A stretch of 13,380 nucleotides of DNA from Actinomycetota bacterium. GTDB lineage: Bacteria > Actinomycetota > Thermoleophilia > Gaiellales > Gaiellaceae. Location: contig PLDP01000240.1 in NCBI GenBank assembly GCA_003136795.1, forward strand, positions 1 through 13,380. Reading direction: 5' to 3'. A program made the position numbers and the translations under genes. This document shows positions 6,329-12,377 of this stretch, piece after piece. Position 1 is the stretch's first letter. Each line of letters begins with the position of its first letter. The notes under the pieces are model-generated. The model did no database searches. It worked only from the letters and a program-made list of their open reading frames with translations, and was not told where the DNA came from.

Positions 6329-7427
6329 CCGTACTCGTCTACTCGCCGCGCTCGGCGTCGCAGTCTTGTCCGGGTGCGGCTCGCACCCCCATCGCATCGT
6401 CGTCGGCGCGGTCGAGGATGCAGCAAAGTCCGGAAACGCACGAGCACAGATGCAGCTCGCAGCTGACTCCGGCTTTCAGGCTATCGCGCTCAGCTCGGTG
6501 TGGTCGCGCGGGCTGCGTGCACCCGACTCCGGCGAGCTTGCGTCGCTCCGCCGCGCGACTCAAGCCGCGGCCGCCGCCAAGATCCGGCCGCTCGTCGCCG
6601 TCTACTCGTTCAGCTCGAACACGCCGCTCTCCGAGACCGACCGGTCAAACTTTGCCGCGTACACGGCGGCGCTCATGCGAGAACTGCCCGAGGTGCACGA
6701 CGTGATCGTCGGCAACGAGCCGAACCTCAACCTCTTCTGGCTGCCGCAGTACAACGCGTCAGGGGGTGACGCCGCCGCCGTGTCGTTCGAAGAGCTGCTC
6801 GCCGACACCTACGACGCCGTGAAACAGGCTCGGCCCGACGTCCAGGTGATCGGTGCCGGTCTTGCGCCGCGCGGATCCGACAACGCGGCGTCGCTGCGCC
6901 CGACCCACTCACCGACAGGGTTTCTCCTCGACCTCGGTGCCGCATTTCGCGCCTCGCACCGCGACCGCCCAATCATGGATGCGCTCGCGATCCATCCCTA
7001 CGGCGAAAGTGCGCGCATCCCTCCGTCCTTCGAGCATCCACGCACGACCTCAATCGGCATCGGCGACTACGCAAAGCTCGTCGCGCTACTCAGCCGGGCC
7101 TTCGATGGGACAGCCCAACCGGGACGCACCCTCCCGATCGTCTACGGCGAGTACGGCGTCGAGACGACGATCCCCGTCGCCAAGCGGCGGCTCTACACCG
7201 GAACGGAGGTGGTCCCGACCGTTGATGAAGCGACGCAAGCGCGGTATTACGCGCTGGCGATCCGGCTGGCTGCCTGCCAGCCCACGGTCGAGCTGCTGCT
7301 GTTCTTCCACGTCCAGGACGAGCCGCGGCTTGAAGGACTGCAGACCGGCGTCAGATACGCGGACGGGTCGGCGAAGTCGAGCCTGCCCGCGTTCCAGCGG
7401 GCCGCGCGCGACGACACGAGGTGCTAG
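6324..7427 (+). CDS. Lipoprotein with clan GH-A glycoside hydrolase-like domain
   Basis: A 367-residue surface lipoprotein. The N-terminus MIRTRLLAALGVAVLSGC has a lipobox LSGC with Cys18 as the lipidated residue. The remainder reads as a (beta/alpha)8 barrel: GFQAIALSSVW (50-60), KIRPLVAVYSF (86-96), VHDVIVGNEPNL (124-135) with Glu132 as the expected acid/base in the NEP motif, DALAIHPYG (219-227), and PIVYGEYGVET (271-281) with Glu276 as the expected nucleophile. That NEP plus late Glu pattern defines clan GH-A (GH5/GH39-like). The exact family and sugar substrate cannot be read from the motifs. The start is GTG, without a clear ribosome-binding site. Its TAG overlaps the TAG of the convergent HIT gene in the four bases CTAG. 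Confidence 0.8.
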   Translation: MIRTRLLAALGVAVLSGCGSHPHRIVVGAVEDAAKSGNARAQMQLAADSGFQAIALSSVWSRGLRAPDSGELASLRRATQAAAAAKIRPLVAVYSFSSNTPLSETDRSNFAAYTAALMRELPEVHDVIVGNEPNLNLFWLPQYNASGGDAAAVSFEELLADTYDAVKQARPDVQVIGAGLAPRGSDNAASLRPTHSPTGFLLDLGAAFRASHRDRPIMDALAIHPYGESARIPPSFEHPRTTSIGIGDYAKLVALLSRAFDGTAQPGRTLPIVYGEYGVETTIPVAKRRLYTGTEVVPTVDEATQARYYALAIRLAACQPTVELLLFFHVQDEPRLEGLQTGVRYADGSAKSSLPAFQRAARDDTRC

Positions 7428-7888
7428 CGGAAGTGCGGGCGGAGCCGCTCCGCCGTCCGCACGAGCGCCTCGGGCAGCACCTTCACGTCTCCGAGCACCG
7501 GCATGAAGCTCGTGTCGCCGTTCCAGCGTGGCACGACGTGCATGTGCACGTGATCCTCGATCCCTGCGCCGGCGACACGGCCGAGGTTCCAGCCCACGTT
7601 GAAGCCGTGCGGCGCGTATTCCGCGCGCAACGCTTCGATGCCGCGCGTCCCGAGCCGGTGGATCTCGATTGCCTCGTCGTCGCTCAGAGCGCCGAACTCG
7701 CCGAGGTGGCGCCTGGGCGCGATCAGCAGGTGGCCGGACGAGTAGGGGAACTTGTTCAGGACGACAAGTGCCAGTTCGCCGTCGTGGACGAGCAGCTCCG
7801 GTTCGGGCTCGCAGAAGATGCAGCGGCCGAGCTCGTCGGCGTGCTGGACGTACTCGAGGCGCCACGGCGCCCACAGCGGCTTCGGCAT
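7424..7888 (-). CDS. HIT-family hydrolase / Ap4A phosphorylase-like protein
   Basis: A 154-residue cytosolic nucleotide-binding protein. The histidine triad is HVHMHVVPRW (113-122; His113, His115, His117, the last being the usual nucleophile position), preceded by FNVGWNLGRVAGAGIEDH. CIFC (23-26) is the zinc-binding pair common in this branch, with LNKFPYSSGHLLIAPRRH (44-61) as the substrate-binding strand. It resembles, from memory, the mycobacterial Ap4A phosphorylase Rv2613c, including VPRWNGDTSFMPV. The likely role is cleaving dinucleoside polyphosphates. The ATG at 7888 has no ribosome-binding site but has TAGGCT seven bases upstream, so its mRNA is probably leaderless even though corA lies 42 bases upstream in the same direction. 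It converges on the lipoprotein gene. Confidence 0.93.
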   Translation of the reverse strand: MPKPLWAPWRLEYVQHADELGRCIFCEPEPELLVHDGELALVVLNKFPYSSGHLLIAPRRHLGEFGALSDDEAIEIHRLGTRGIEALRAEYAPHGFNVGWNLGRVAGAGIEDHVHMHVVPRWNGDTSFMPVLGDVKVLPEALVRTAERLRPHFR

Positions 7889-7895
7889 CGCCGGG

Positions 7896-7901
7896 AGCCT
7901 A
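7896..7901 (-). promoter_or_regulatory. -10 box TAGGCT for the HIT gene, leaderless type
   Basis: On the minus strand TAGGCT ends seven bases before the ATG at 7888, inside the 42-base gap after corA. This implies the HIT gene can be expressed independently. Confidence 0.45.
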
Positions 7902-7930
7902 CTCGGGGCACGCTGCGCCGCGATGACGGT

Positions 7931-8920
7931 CTAGAGCCAGCGCTTGAGGCGGAAGAACGCGAGCATGCCGATCAGCGCGGCGAGCATCGTGACGAAGATC
8001 ACCCAGAACGCCCAGGCGGTGCCGAAGCCGGGGAACGCGACGTTCATGCCGAAGAAGCCGGTGATCACGGACAGCGGCAGCAGCAGCACGGAGAAGACGG
8101 TGAGGATCCGCAGCACGTCGTTCTGGCGGTGCGAGATCACCGACTCGTTCGTCGACTCGAGCGCCTCGATGACTTCCTTGTAGTTGTCGAGGATGTCCCA
8201 GATGCGCTCGGCAGCGTCGACGATGTCGTCGAAGTAGAGGTCGAGCTCCTCCGGTAGAAAACGCTCGACGTGGCGCTCGAGCAGGCGCAGGGTGGAGCGC
8301 TCCGGCTTGACGATCTTCCGGTAGCTGATGATCTCCTGCTTGGCGTTCGAGATGTCGCGGACGACCTCTTCGGAGCGTCCTTCGAACACGTCGTCCTCGA
8401 GCGAGTCGAGCTTGTGCCCGATCTTGTCGAGGATCGGGAAGCAGTAGTCGAACAGATCGTCGAGCACCTCGTAGAGCAGCCGCCCCGAGCCCTTCGAGAA
8501 GAGCTGCTCGCAGAAGGCCTCGTCGTCTTCGCAGCGGTGGAAGAGCCGCGTGACCGGCCGTAGCGCGACGGTCGGCAGCGTGACGAGATAGTCCGGGCCG
8601 ATGAAGAAGTCGAGCTCGGCGGCGTTCAGCCGCTGCACCGCGCGGTCGTAGACCGGGAAGTGCAGAACCCCGAACAGGTATCCCTCATCCGCGTAGTCGT
8701 CGATCTTGGGGCGCTGGCGCTTGGACATGATGTCCTCGACGTCGAGCGGGTGCCAGCCGAAGCGGCTCGCGAGCATGCCCGCGTAAAGCGAGTCCGGCGC
8801 GTCGAGGTGAATCCAGGTGAGACCGGCCGCGCTGAGCTCAGCGGGCGGCGACGGCTGCGCCGTGACGGCGACGACGGTGTCGCGCGTGCGTGTGCGCCGG
8901 ATGCGAGGCAGGCTCGGCAT
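7931..8920 (-). CDS. corA: CorA-family divalent metal ion channel
   Basis: A 329-residue membrane protein that forms the pentameric Mg2+ (or Co2+/Ni2+) channel of the CorA family. Residues 30-150 are the cytoplasmic alpha/beta domain (LTWIHLDAPD, HPLDVEDIMSKRQRPKIDDY). A long charged helix (about 151-270) follows, then transmembrane span 1 (about 271-290) ending in the pore motif FGMN (290-293; YGMN in most members) and span 2 (about 303-324). The protein ends in the basic FRLKRWL. The loop after GMN (VAFPGFGTAW) lacks the acidic MPE found in E. coli CorA, a common variation. The only start near the conserved region is the ATG at 8920; GAGGA lies 14 bases upstream, which is long. A TAGAAT box (8967-8972, minus) suggests its own promoter after the MFS gene. 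Confidence 0.95.
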   Translation of the reverse strand: MPSLPRIRRTRTRDTVVAVTAQPSPPAELSAAGLTWIHLDAPDSLYAGMLASRFGWHPLDVEDIMSKRQRPKIDDYADEGYLFGVLHFPVYDRAVQRLNAAELDFFIGPDYLVTLPTVALRPVTRLFHRCEDDEAFCEQLFSKGSGRLLYEVLDDLFDYCFPILDKIGHKLDSLEDDVFEGRSEEVVRDISNAKQEIISYRKIVKPERSTLRLLERHVERFLPEELDLYFDDIVDAAERIWDILDNYKEVIEALESTNESVISHRQNDVLRILTVFSVLLLPLSVITGFFGMNVAFPGFGTAWAFWVIFVTMLAALIGMLAFFRLKRWL

Positions 8921-8966
8921 CGGTACTGAGTGGATCCTCGATGACAGGGAGCAGCGGCACGTCGCG

Positions 8967-8972
8967 ATTCTA
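8967..8972 (-). promoter_or_regulatory. -10 box TAGAAT for corA
   Basis: TAGAAT on the minus strand, 46 bases before the corA ATG, is near consensus and would give a leader of about 40 bases. It lies directly after the small hairpin at the end of the MFS gene. Confidence 0.4.
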
Positions 8973-8987
8973 GCGGGGTTTCCCGCT
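8972..8987 (-). terminator. Small hairpin overlapping the MFS gene stop
   Basis: AGCGGG (8972-8977) pairs with CCCGCT (8982-8987) around a four-base loop; in the minus-strand transcript it begins at the last base of the TGA. It lacks a T-run, so it may only weaken transcription before the corA promoter. Confidence 0.35.
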
Positions 8988-10258
8988 CAAACCACTGCGG
9001 CGCCTTCGAGCACCGGCGCCTCGAGCTCGGCCCGCGGGATGCGCCGGTGGCGTTCGGGCACACGCGATTCGAGCGCGAGCGCGCCGAGCGCGGCGCCGAG
9101 GCAGACCAGCGCCGCGATCGGCCAGAGCGCAAACGGGGCCGCGGCGAGCAGAAAGCCGCCGGCGGCCGGGCCGACCGTCCCCGCGAGCCCCCAGGAGAGC
9201 GAGTGGACCGCGAAGTAGCGGCCGCGGAGGTGCCCCGGCGCGATCTCGGCGACGAGCGCCTGGTGCGCGGGCCCGTGGAAGCACTCGCCGATCCCGAAGA
9301 TCCCGAGCGCGACCGCGATCACGACGAACGCCGCGGTTGCGTTGAACCAGTAGCCGCCGGCGTCGACGAGCAACCACGCCACGATCCACAGCACGGGCAT
9401 CAACGCGAGCGCCCGCATGCGCCGGCGGCCCTCGATCGCACGCGAGACCGGCAGCTGGACGATCACGATCACCGCCGTGTTGACGAAGAAGATGACGCCG
9501 ATCTCGCGCTCGCTGATGTGCGCGTGGTCGCGCGCGAACGCCGGGACGAGGTTGATGAGCGAATAGCCGGCGGTGACGAAGAGGAAGTTGAGCGCCCACA
9601 GCCCCACGAAGACCCGGTCGCGCAGGACGGCGGCGTACGACGAACGCTCCTCCGACTGTTCCTCGAGCGCGATCCCCGGGTCCGGCACGAACGCGAGCAC
9701 GCCGATGTAGGCGAGGAACGTCGCGGCATCCAGCAGGAAGAGCAGCGTGAACGAGCCGGGATGCGCGACGCTCGCGATCGAGCCGCCGGCGAGGCCGCCC
9801 AGCCCGATGCCGAGGTTCATCGTCACGCGCTGCTGCGCGTAGGCGGCGTGCCGGCGCTCAGGCGGCGTGAGCCGTGCGATGAGCGTCGACTGGCTGGGCC
9901 AGAAGCCGGCGCTGCCCGCGCCTTCGACGGCGATCAGCGCGAACGCCTCCCATGGATGGCGAACGAGCGGGAAGCAGCCGAAGCCGACCGACTGCAGGAC
10001 GAGCCCAGCGGCGAGGATCGGCCTCGGCCCGATCCGGTCGACGAGCGGCCCCGCGAGGAGGCCCGCCGCGAGCTGCGCCGCCGCCGAGACCGCGACGACA
10101 AGCCCGGAGACGCCGAGACTGAACCCGCGCACGTCGTGCAGGTAGATGACGAGGAACGGCAGGATGATGCCGTTCCCGAACGAGTTCATCACGCCGCCGA
10201 GCTGGAGCAGCCACACCTCGCGCGGCAGCTGCGGATCGAGCCGGTGCCAGATCTTCAT
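8987..10258 (-). CDS. Major facilitator superfamily transporter (drug-efflux-like)
   Basis: A 423-residue protein with about twelve hydrophobic spans, typical of 12-TM MFS carriers. Motif A is present in the loop after span 2 as GPLVDRIGPR (70-79). The order of features (N-terminal LPFLVIYLHDVRGFS, ERRHAAYAQQRVTMNLGIGL in the region of spans 4-5, and LRGRYFAVHSLSWGLAGTVG in the second half) resembles the DHA1 proton-antiport group that includes MdtH-like exporters. Substrate prediction is not safe. The start is the ATG at 10258, immediately before conserved sequence; an in-frame ATG at 10327 would overlap the divergent gene. TAGCCT eight bases upstream implies a leaderless mRNA and shares its TA with the promoter of that gene. 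Confidence 0.93.
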   Translation of the reverse strand: MKIWHRLDPQLPREVWLLQLGGVMNSFGNGIILPFLVIYLHDVRGFSLGVSGLVVAVSAAAQLAAGLLAGPLVDRIGPRPILAAGLVLQSVGFGCFPLVRHPWEAFALIAVEGAGSAGFWPSQSTLIARLTPPERRHAAYAQQRVTMNLGIGLGGLAGGSIASVAHPGSFTLLFLLDAATFLAYIGVLAFVPDPGIALEEQSEERSSYAAVLRDRVFVGLWALNFLFVTAGYSLINLVPAFARDHAHISEREIGVIFFVNTAVIVIVQLPVSRAIEGRRRMRALALMPVLWIVAWLLVDAGGYWFNATAAFVVIAVALGIFGIGECFHGPAHQALVAEIAPGHLRGRYFAVHSLSWGLAGTVGPAAGGFLLAAAPFALWPIAALVCLGAALGALALESRVPERHRRIPRAELEAPVLEGAAVV

Positions 10259-10266
10259 CGCAGGCG

Positions 10267-10272
10267 AGGCTA
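10267..10272 (-). promoter_or_regulatory. -10 box TAGCCT for the MFS gene, leaderless type
   Basis: On the minus strand TAGCCT ends eight bases before the ATG at 10258. Its TA (10271-10272) is also the start of the plus-strand box TACAGT. Confidence 0.5.
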
Positions 10273-10276
10273 CAGT
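10271..10276 (+). promoter_or_regulatory. -10 box TACAGT for the 77-residue gene, leaderless type
   Basis: TACAGT ends seven bases before the ATG at 10284, with no room for an independent Shine-Dalgarno leader. Confidence 0.5.
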
Positions 10277-10283
10277 CGAGGGC

Positions 10284-10517
10284 ATGGAGCCTCGGTGGTG
10301 GGCGATGCGCGCGGCGCAGAACCTCAAGCCCGCGAGCTACGTGTGCCCATTCTGCGACGGGATGCTGCACGCGACGAGCGAGCATGCGCTGATCGCGCCG
10401 GAAGGCGACGTGTCGAAGCGTCGTCACGCGCACATGGAGTGCGTCCTGGCGGCGCGCAAGCGGGGCGAGCTTCCGACCGAGGACGAATGGCGGGTTGCGA
10501 GTCGGCTCAGCCGGTGA
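10284..10517 (+). CDS. Small CxxC...HxxC zinc-finger-like protein, unknown function
   Basis: A 77-residue cytosolic protein, MEPRWWAMRAAQNLKPASYV followed by CPFCDGML. Cys21 and Cys24 (CPFC) and His50 and Cys53 (HAHMEC) could hold one zinc ion, with His34 and His48 nearby. The run SEHALIAPEGDVSKRRHAH is basic and could contact nucleic acid, but that is inference. I recall close relatives (RWWAMRAAQNLKPASYxCP, SEHMLIAPEGD) from Thermoleophilia-type genomes, where they are unnamed. The start is fixed by the ATG at 10284 with TACAGT seven bases upstream. The gene is divergent from the MFS transporter and overlaps the 3' end of the convergent gene at 10507-10911 by 11 bases. Confidence 0.75.
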   Translation: MEPRWWAMRAAQNLKPASYVCPFCDGMLHATSEHALIAPEGDVSKRRHAHMECVLAARKRGELPTEDEWRVASRLSR

Positions 10518-10911
10518 CGAGGTGCGTCACGGGGATGGAGAAGCGCTCTTGTGCGTCTTCGCCAAGCCCGAGCTCGAGCCACGATGCCTTCTCGTCGGGT
10601 GCCATCAGCACGACGATCTCGTCGGCGGGAAATGTTCGCAGCGCGTCTTCGATCGCCTGCAGCGGTTGGACGTCGCCGACGTGCGCCTCGACGTTGTCGC
10701 TCGGCGTGGCGTCGGAGGCGGCCTCAGCGCGCTCGGCTGCGTCGTCGCGCGCATCGTCTTCTGCGTTCGTCAACCGATCGAGCCAGGAAATCTTCGAGGC
10801 GGGGGCGACGACGTACACCTCGGCGTCCTTGCCGGCATGCGCTTGAACCACCGCGTCCACCTCCGCCGAGGGCGCGGCAGCCGTAGTCACCAGGAGAATC
10901 CGGCGAGACAT
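10507..10911 (-). CDS. Small Rossmann / universal-stress-protein-like protein
   Basis: About 134 residues. RRILLVTTAAAP (3-14) reads as a first beta strand and loop, EVYVVAPASK (31-40) as the second strand, VGDVQPLQAIEDALRTFPAD (78-97) as a helix, and EIVVLMAP (98-105) as a later strand, an order seen in USP-type nucleotide-binding folds. Between them is an acidic, alanine-rich segment (about 44-72, DRLTNAEDDARDDAAERAE) that is probably helical. The USP glycine motif GxxG-9x-G(S/T) is not obvious, so ATP binding is doubtful. I prefer the ATG at 10911 (GGAGAG, spacing 11) over the one at 10938. It lies 57 bases downstream of the methyltransferase-family gene on the same strand and may be cotranscribed with it. 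Confidence 0.65.
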   Translation of the reverse strand: MSRRILLVTTAAAPSAEVDAVVQAHAGKDAEVYVVAPASKISWLDRLTNAEDDARDDAAERAEAASDATPSDNVEAHVGDVQPLQAIEDALRTFPADEIVVLMAPDEKASWLELGLGEDAQERFSIPVTHLVTG

Positions 10912-10968
10912 CACAGACCGGTCTCTCCGGATGCGCATGCCGCCAAACAGCGACGTCTCCGCCGTTAG

Positions 10969-11619
10969 TTACCAGACGTGCGGGAGCACGCGCGCCGTCG
11001 AGTTTGCGTAGTCGGTGTAGTCGGCGCCGAACGCCTGCGCGAGCGCGCGTTCCTCGACCCGAATGCGCGGCAGCATCCCGACAAAGACGATCAGCAGGGC
11101 GACGGCGGCGCCGACCCAGCTCCCGAAGGCAAGCCCGAAGCCGGCGAGGATGAGAACGATGCCGGTGTAGGAAGGATGACGCAGCACGCGATACGGGCCA
11201 CGACGCACAATCCGCTGCCCCGGCTCGATCGTCACCTCGCGGCGAAAGTAGCGGCCCAGGCTCAGGATCGCCCAGTCGCGAAGCGCAGCCCCAACGAGGA
11301 CGATGGCGACCCCCAAGCCGAGCGTCCACCAGTTGTTGGCGTAGACGCGGAGGGCGGGCACGCGCGCGACCGCGAGAGCCGCGGCGATGCCGAGGTACAG
11401 GGCGAGGACGACGATCAACCTCGTCCCGCGGTCCTGCCGCATCGCGGCGCCGCGGCCATGCGAGTACAGCAGCAACGAGTCCGCCAGGCTGCCGAGCGGA
11501 TGGCGCACGCCGTCGCGGGCCTGGCCGAGATAGCTGAGGACGATCTCGCCAACGACCGTCGCGACAGCCGCCGCGATAACGAGCCAGTGCGCGATCGGAT
11601 CGTGCAAGAGCAACGGCAT
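10969..11619 (-). CDS. Isoprenylcysteine-methyltransferase-family membrane protein (1)
   Basis: A 216-residue protein with about five or six hydrophobic spans. The C-terminal half has the ICMT/PEMT hallmark: RRGPYRVLRHPSYTG (136-150), where RHP and GPYR form the SAM-binding turn, then RIRVEERALAQAFGADYTDY (183-202) with the conserved EE and Tyr. Bacterial members methylate varied small or lipid-linked substrates; none can be named here. Bacteria generally lack prenylated CaaX proteins, so the family name should not be read as the reaction. The open frame extends 56 codons upstream, but the ATG at 11619 is preceded by TACACT eight bases before, and the extension runs through a palindromic repeat, so 11619 is chosen. 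Confidence 0.88.
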   Translation of the reverse strand: MPLLLHDPIAHWLVIAAAVATVVGEIVLSYLGQARDGVRHPLGSLADSLLLYSHGRGAAMRQDRGTRLIVVLALYLGIAAALAVARVPALRVYANNWWTLGLGVAIVLVGAALRDWAILSLGRYFRREVTIEPGQRIVRRGPYRVLRHPSYTGIVLILAGFGLAFGSWVGAAVALLIVFVGMLPRIRVEERALAQAFGADYTDYANSTARVLPHVW

Positions 11620-11627
11620 GACCCCGC

Positions 11628-11633
11628 AGTGTA
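11628..11633 (-). promoter_or_regulatory. -10 box TACACT for the first ICMT-family gene, leaderless type
   Basis: On the minus strand TACACT ends eight bases before the ATG at 11619. It lies ten bases from the edge of the palindromic repeat at 11644. Confidence 0.5.
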
Positions 11634-11643
11634 AGAACCAAGA

Positions 11644-11674
11644 CGAACCTGGTTCGCTCGTTGAATCAGGTTCG
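11644..11674. repeat. Double-palindrome repeat, family A, copy 3
   Basis: CGAACCTGGTTCG (11644-11656) is itself a palindrome around a central T. A partner arm TGAATCAGGTTCG (11662-11674), around a central A and with mismatches, pairs with it across the loop CTCGT. The core AACC-T-GGTT matches the two copies at 54-148. It lies between divergent genes. Confidence 0.65.
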
Positions 11675-11703
11675 GGTAACAGGTGACTTGCGACCCGAGG
11701 ACG

Positions 11704-11709
11704 TAGATT
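11704..11709 (+). promoter_or_regulatory. -10 box TAGATT for the deleted methyltransferase, leaderless type
   Basis: TAGATT ends six bases before the GTG at 11716. The promoter appears intact even though the gene is not. Confidence 0.45.
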
Positions 11710-11715
11710 GCGCGG

Positions 11716-12258
11716 GTGAGCTTCGATGTAGCCGCGGATGCGTATGACCGCTTCATGGGCCGGTACTCGGTATTGCTCTCTCCGCAACTTGCCGACTTAG
11801 CGGGAGTCTCGGGCGGTCAGCAGTTCATGGTCGATCCGGCCGCCGGGCTCGCGGAGATGAGGCGCGTGACCCGCACGGATGGTGTTGTCGCAGTGTGTGT
11901 CTGGGATCACGCCGGCCAGAGTCCACTCAGCCCGTTCTGGGACGCAGCGTGCGAGCTCGACCCTGGGGTTGAGGGCGAATCTCGGCTCGGGGGCACCCGC
12001 GAAGGCGAGCTGGCGCAAATGCTCGAGACCGCAGGTCTGCGCGATGTCGAAGAGACAGCCCTGCTTGTCAGCGTCGAGCACCCGACCTTCGATGAGTGGT
12101 GGGACCCATTCACCCTCGGCGTCGGCCCTGCCGGCGCGCACGTCGTCGCGCTCGACTCGGAACGCAGAGCGCAGCTGCGCGAACGCTGCCACGCGGCGCT
12201 CTCAGACGCGCCATTTGTGGTCACGGGACGCGCCTGGACGGCTCGCGGCCTCGCCTAA
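11716..12258 (+). CDS. SAM-dependent methyltransferase lacking its SAM-binding core (decaying gene)
   Basis: A 180-residue open frame that joins the two ends of a class I methyltransferase. Residues 1-35 (FDVAADAYDRFMGRYSVLL, then SPQLADLAGVSGGQ) are the usual lead-in to motif I. The next residues should be a DVGCGPG-like SAM loop, but the sequence jumps to QFMVDPAAGLAEMRRVTRTD (36-55), which normally follows strand 4. The C-terminal part is typical (VAVCVWDHAGQSPLSPFW, VSVEHPTFDEWWDPFTLG, AWTARG). I estimate 70-75 residues are missing, a multiple of three bases, so the frame stays open. Without motifs I to III it cannot bind SAM in the normal way, so it is probably inactive. The GTG start has TAGATT six bases upstream. 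A functional repurposed fragment is possible but unsupported. Confidence 0.85.
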   Translation: MSFDVAADAYDRFMGRYSVLLSPQLADLAGVSGGQQFMVDPAAGLAEMRRVTRTDGVVAVCVWDHAGQSPLSPFWDAACELDPGVEGESRLGGTREGELAQMLETAGLRDVEETALLVSVEHPTFDEWWDPFTLGVGPAGAHVVALDSERRAQLRERCHAALSDAPFVVTGRAWTARGLA

Positions 12259-12297
12259 CGCGCTTGCGCCGCGAGACGGGGCGCGGCGGCTCGAAGA

Positions 12298-12326
12298 GGT
12301 GTCTGACACCGCAGGTGTCAGACACC
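12298..12326. repeat. Double-palindrome repeat, family B
   Basis: Two 13-base arms, GGTGTCTGACACC (12298-12310) and GGTGTCAGACACC (12314-12326), form a perfect hairpin around the loop GCA. Each arm is itself a perfect palindrome around a central T or A. I recall this GTGTC-N-GACAC sequence as a frequent interspersed repeat in many MAG-derived genomes; that is memory, not a search. It lies between convergent 3' ends and could also terminate transcription, although no T-run follows. Confidence 0.85.
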
Positions 12327-12377
12327 AGTGCGGTGGCCTGCGCGAGTGTGCGGGAATGACCTCTGAAGAGACTTGGA

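Noticed and set aside
5077..7427. A genomic island inserted at tRNA-Gly
   Set aside because: The genes here are less familiar, but there is no integrase, no repeated tRNA 3' end on the right side and no clear shift in base composition.
10146..10517. A longer 123-residue version of the 77-residue gene
   Set aside because: The extra 46 residues lie antisense inside the MFS gene, and the conserved-looking part starts at the ATG at 10284 with its own -10 box.
9047..10846. A 599-codon open frame on the plus strand
   Set aside because: It runs antisense to the MFS gene and through two other genes. Its product is Arg/Glu/Asp-rich low-complexity sequence with no family features.
11619..11787. A 56-residue N-terminal extension of the first ICMT-family protein
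   Set aside because: It would cross its own promoter box and a palindromic repeat and overlap the divergent methyltransferase start. Its sequence lacks family features.
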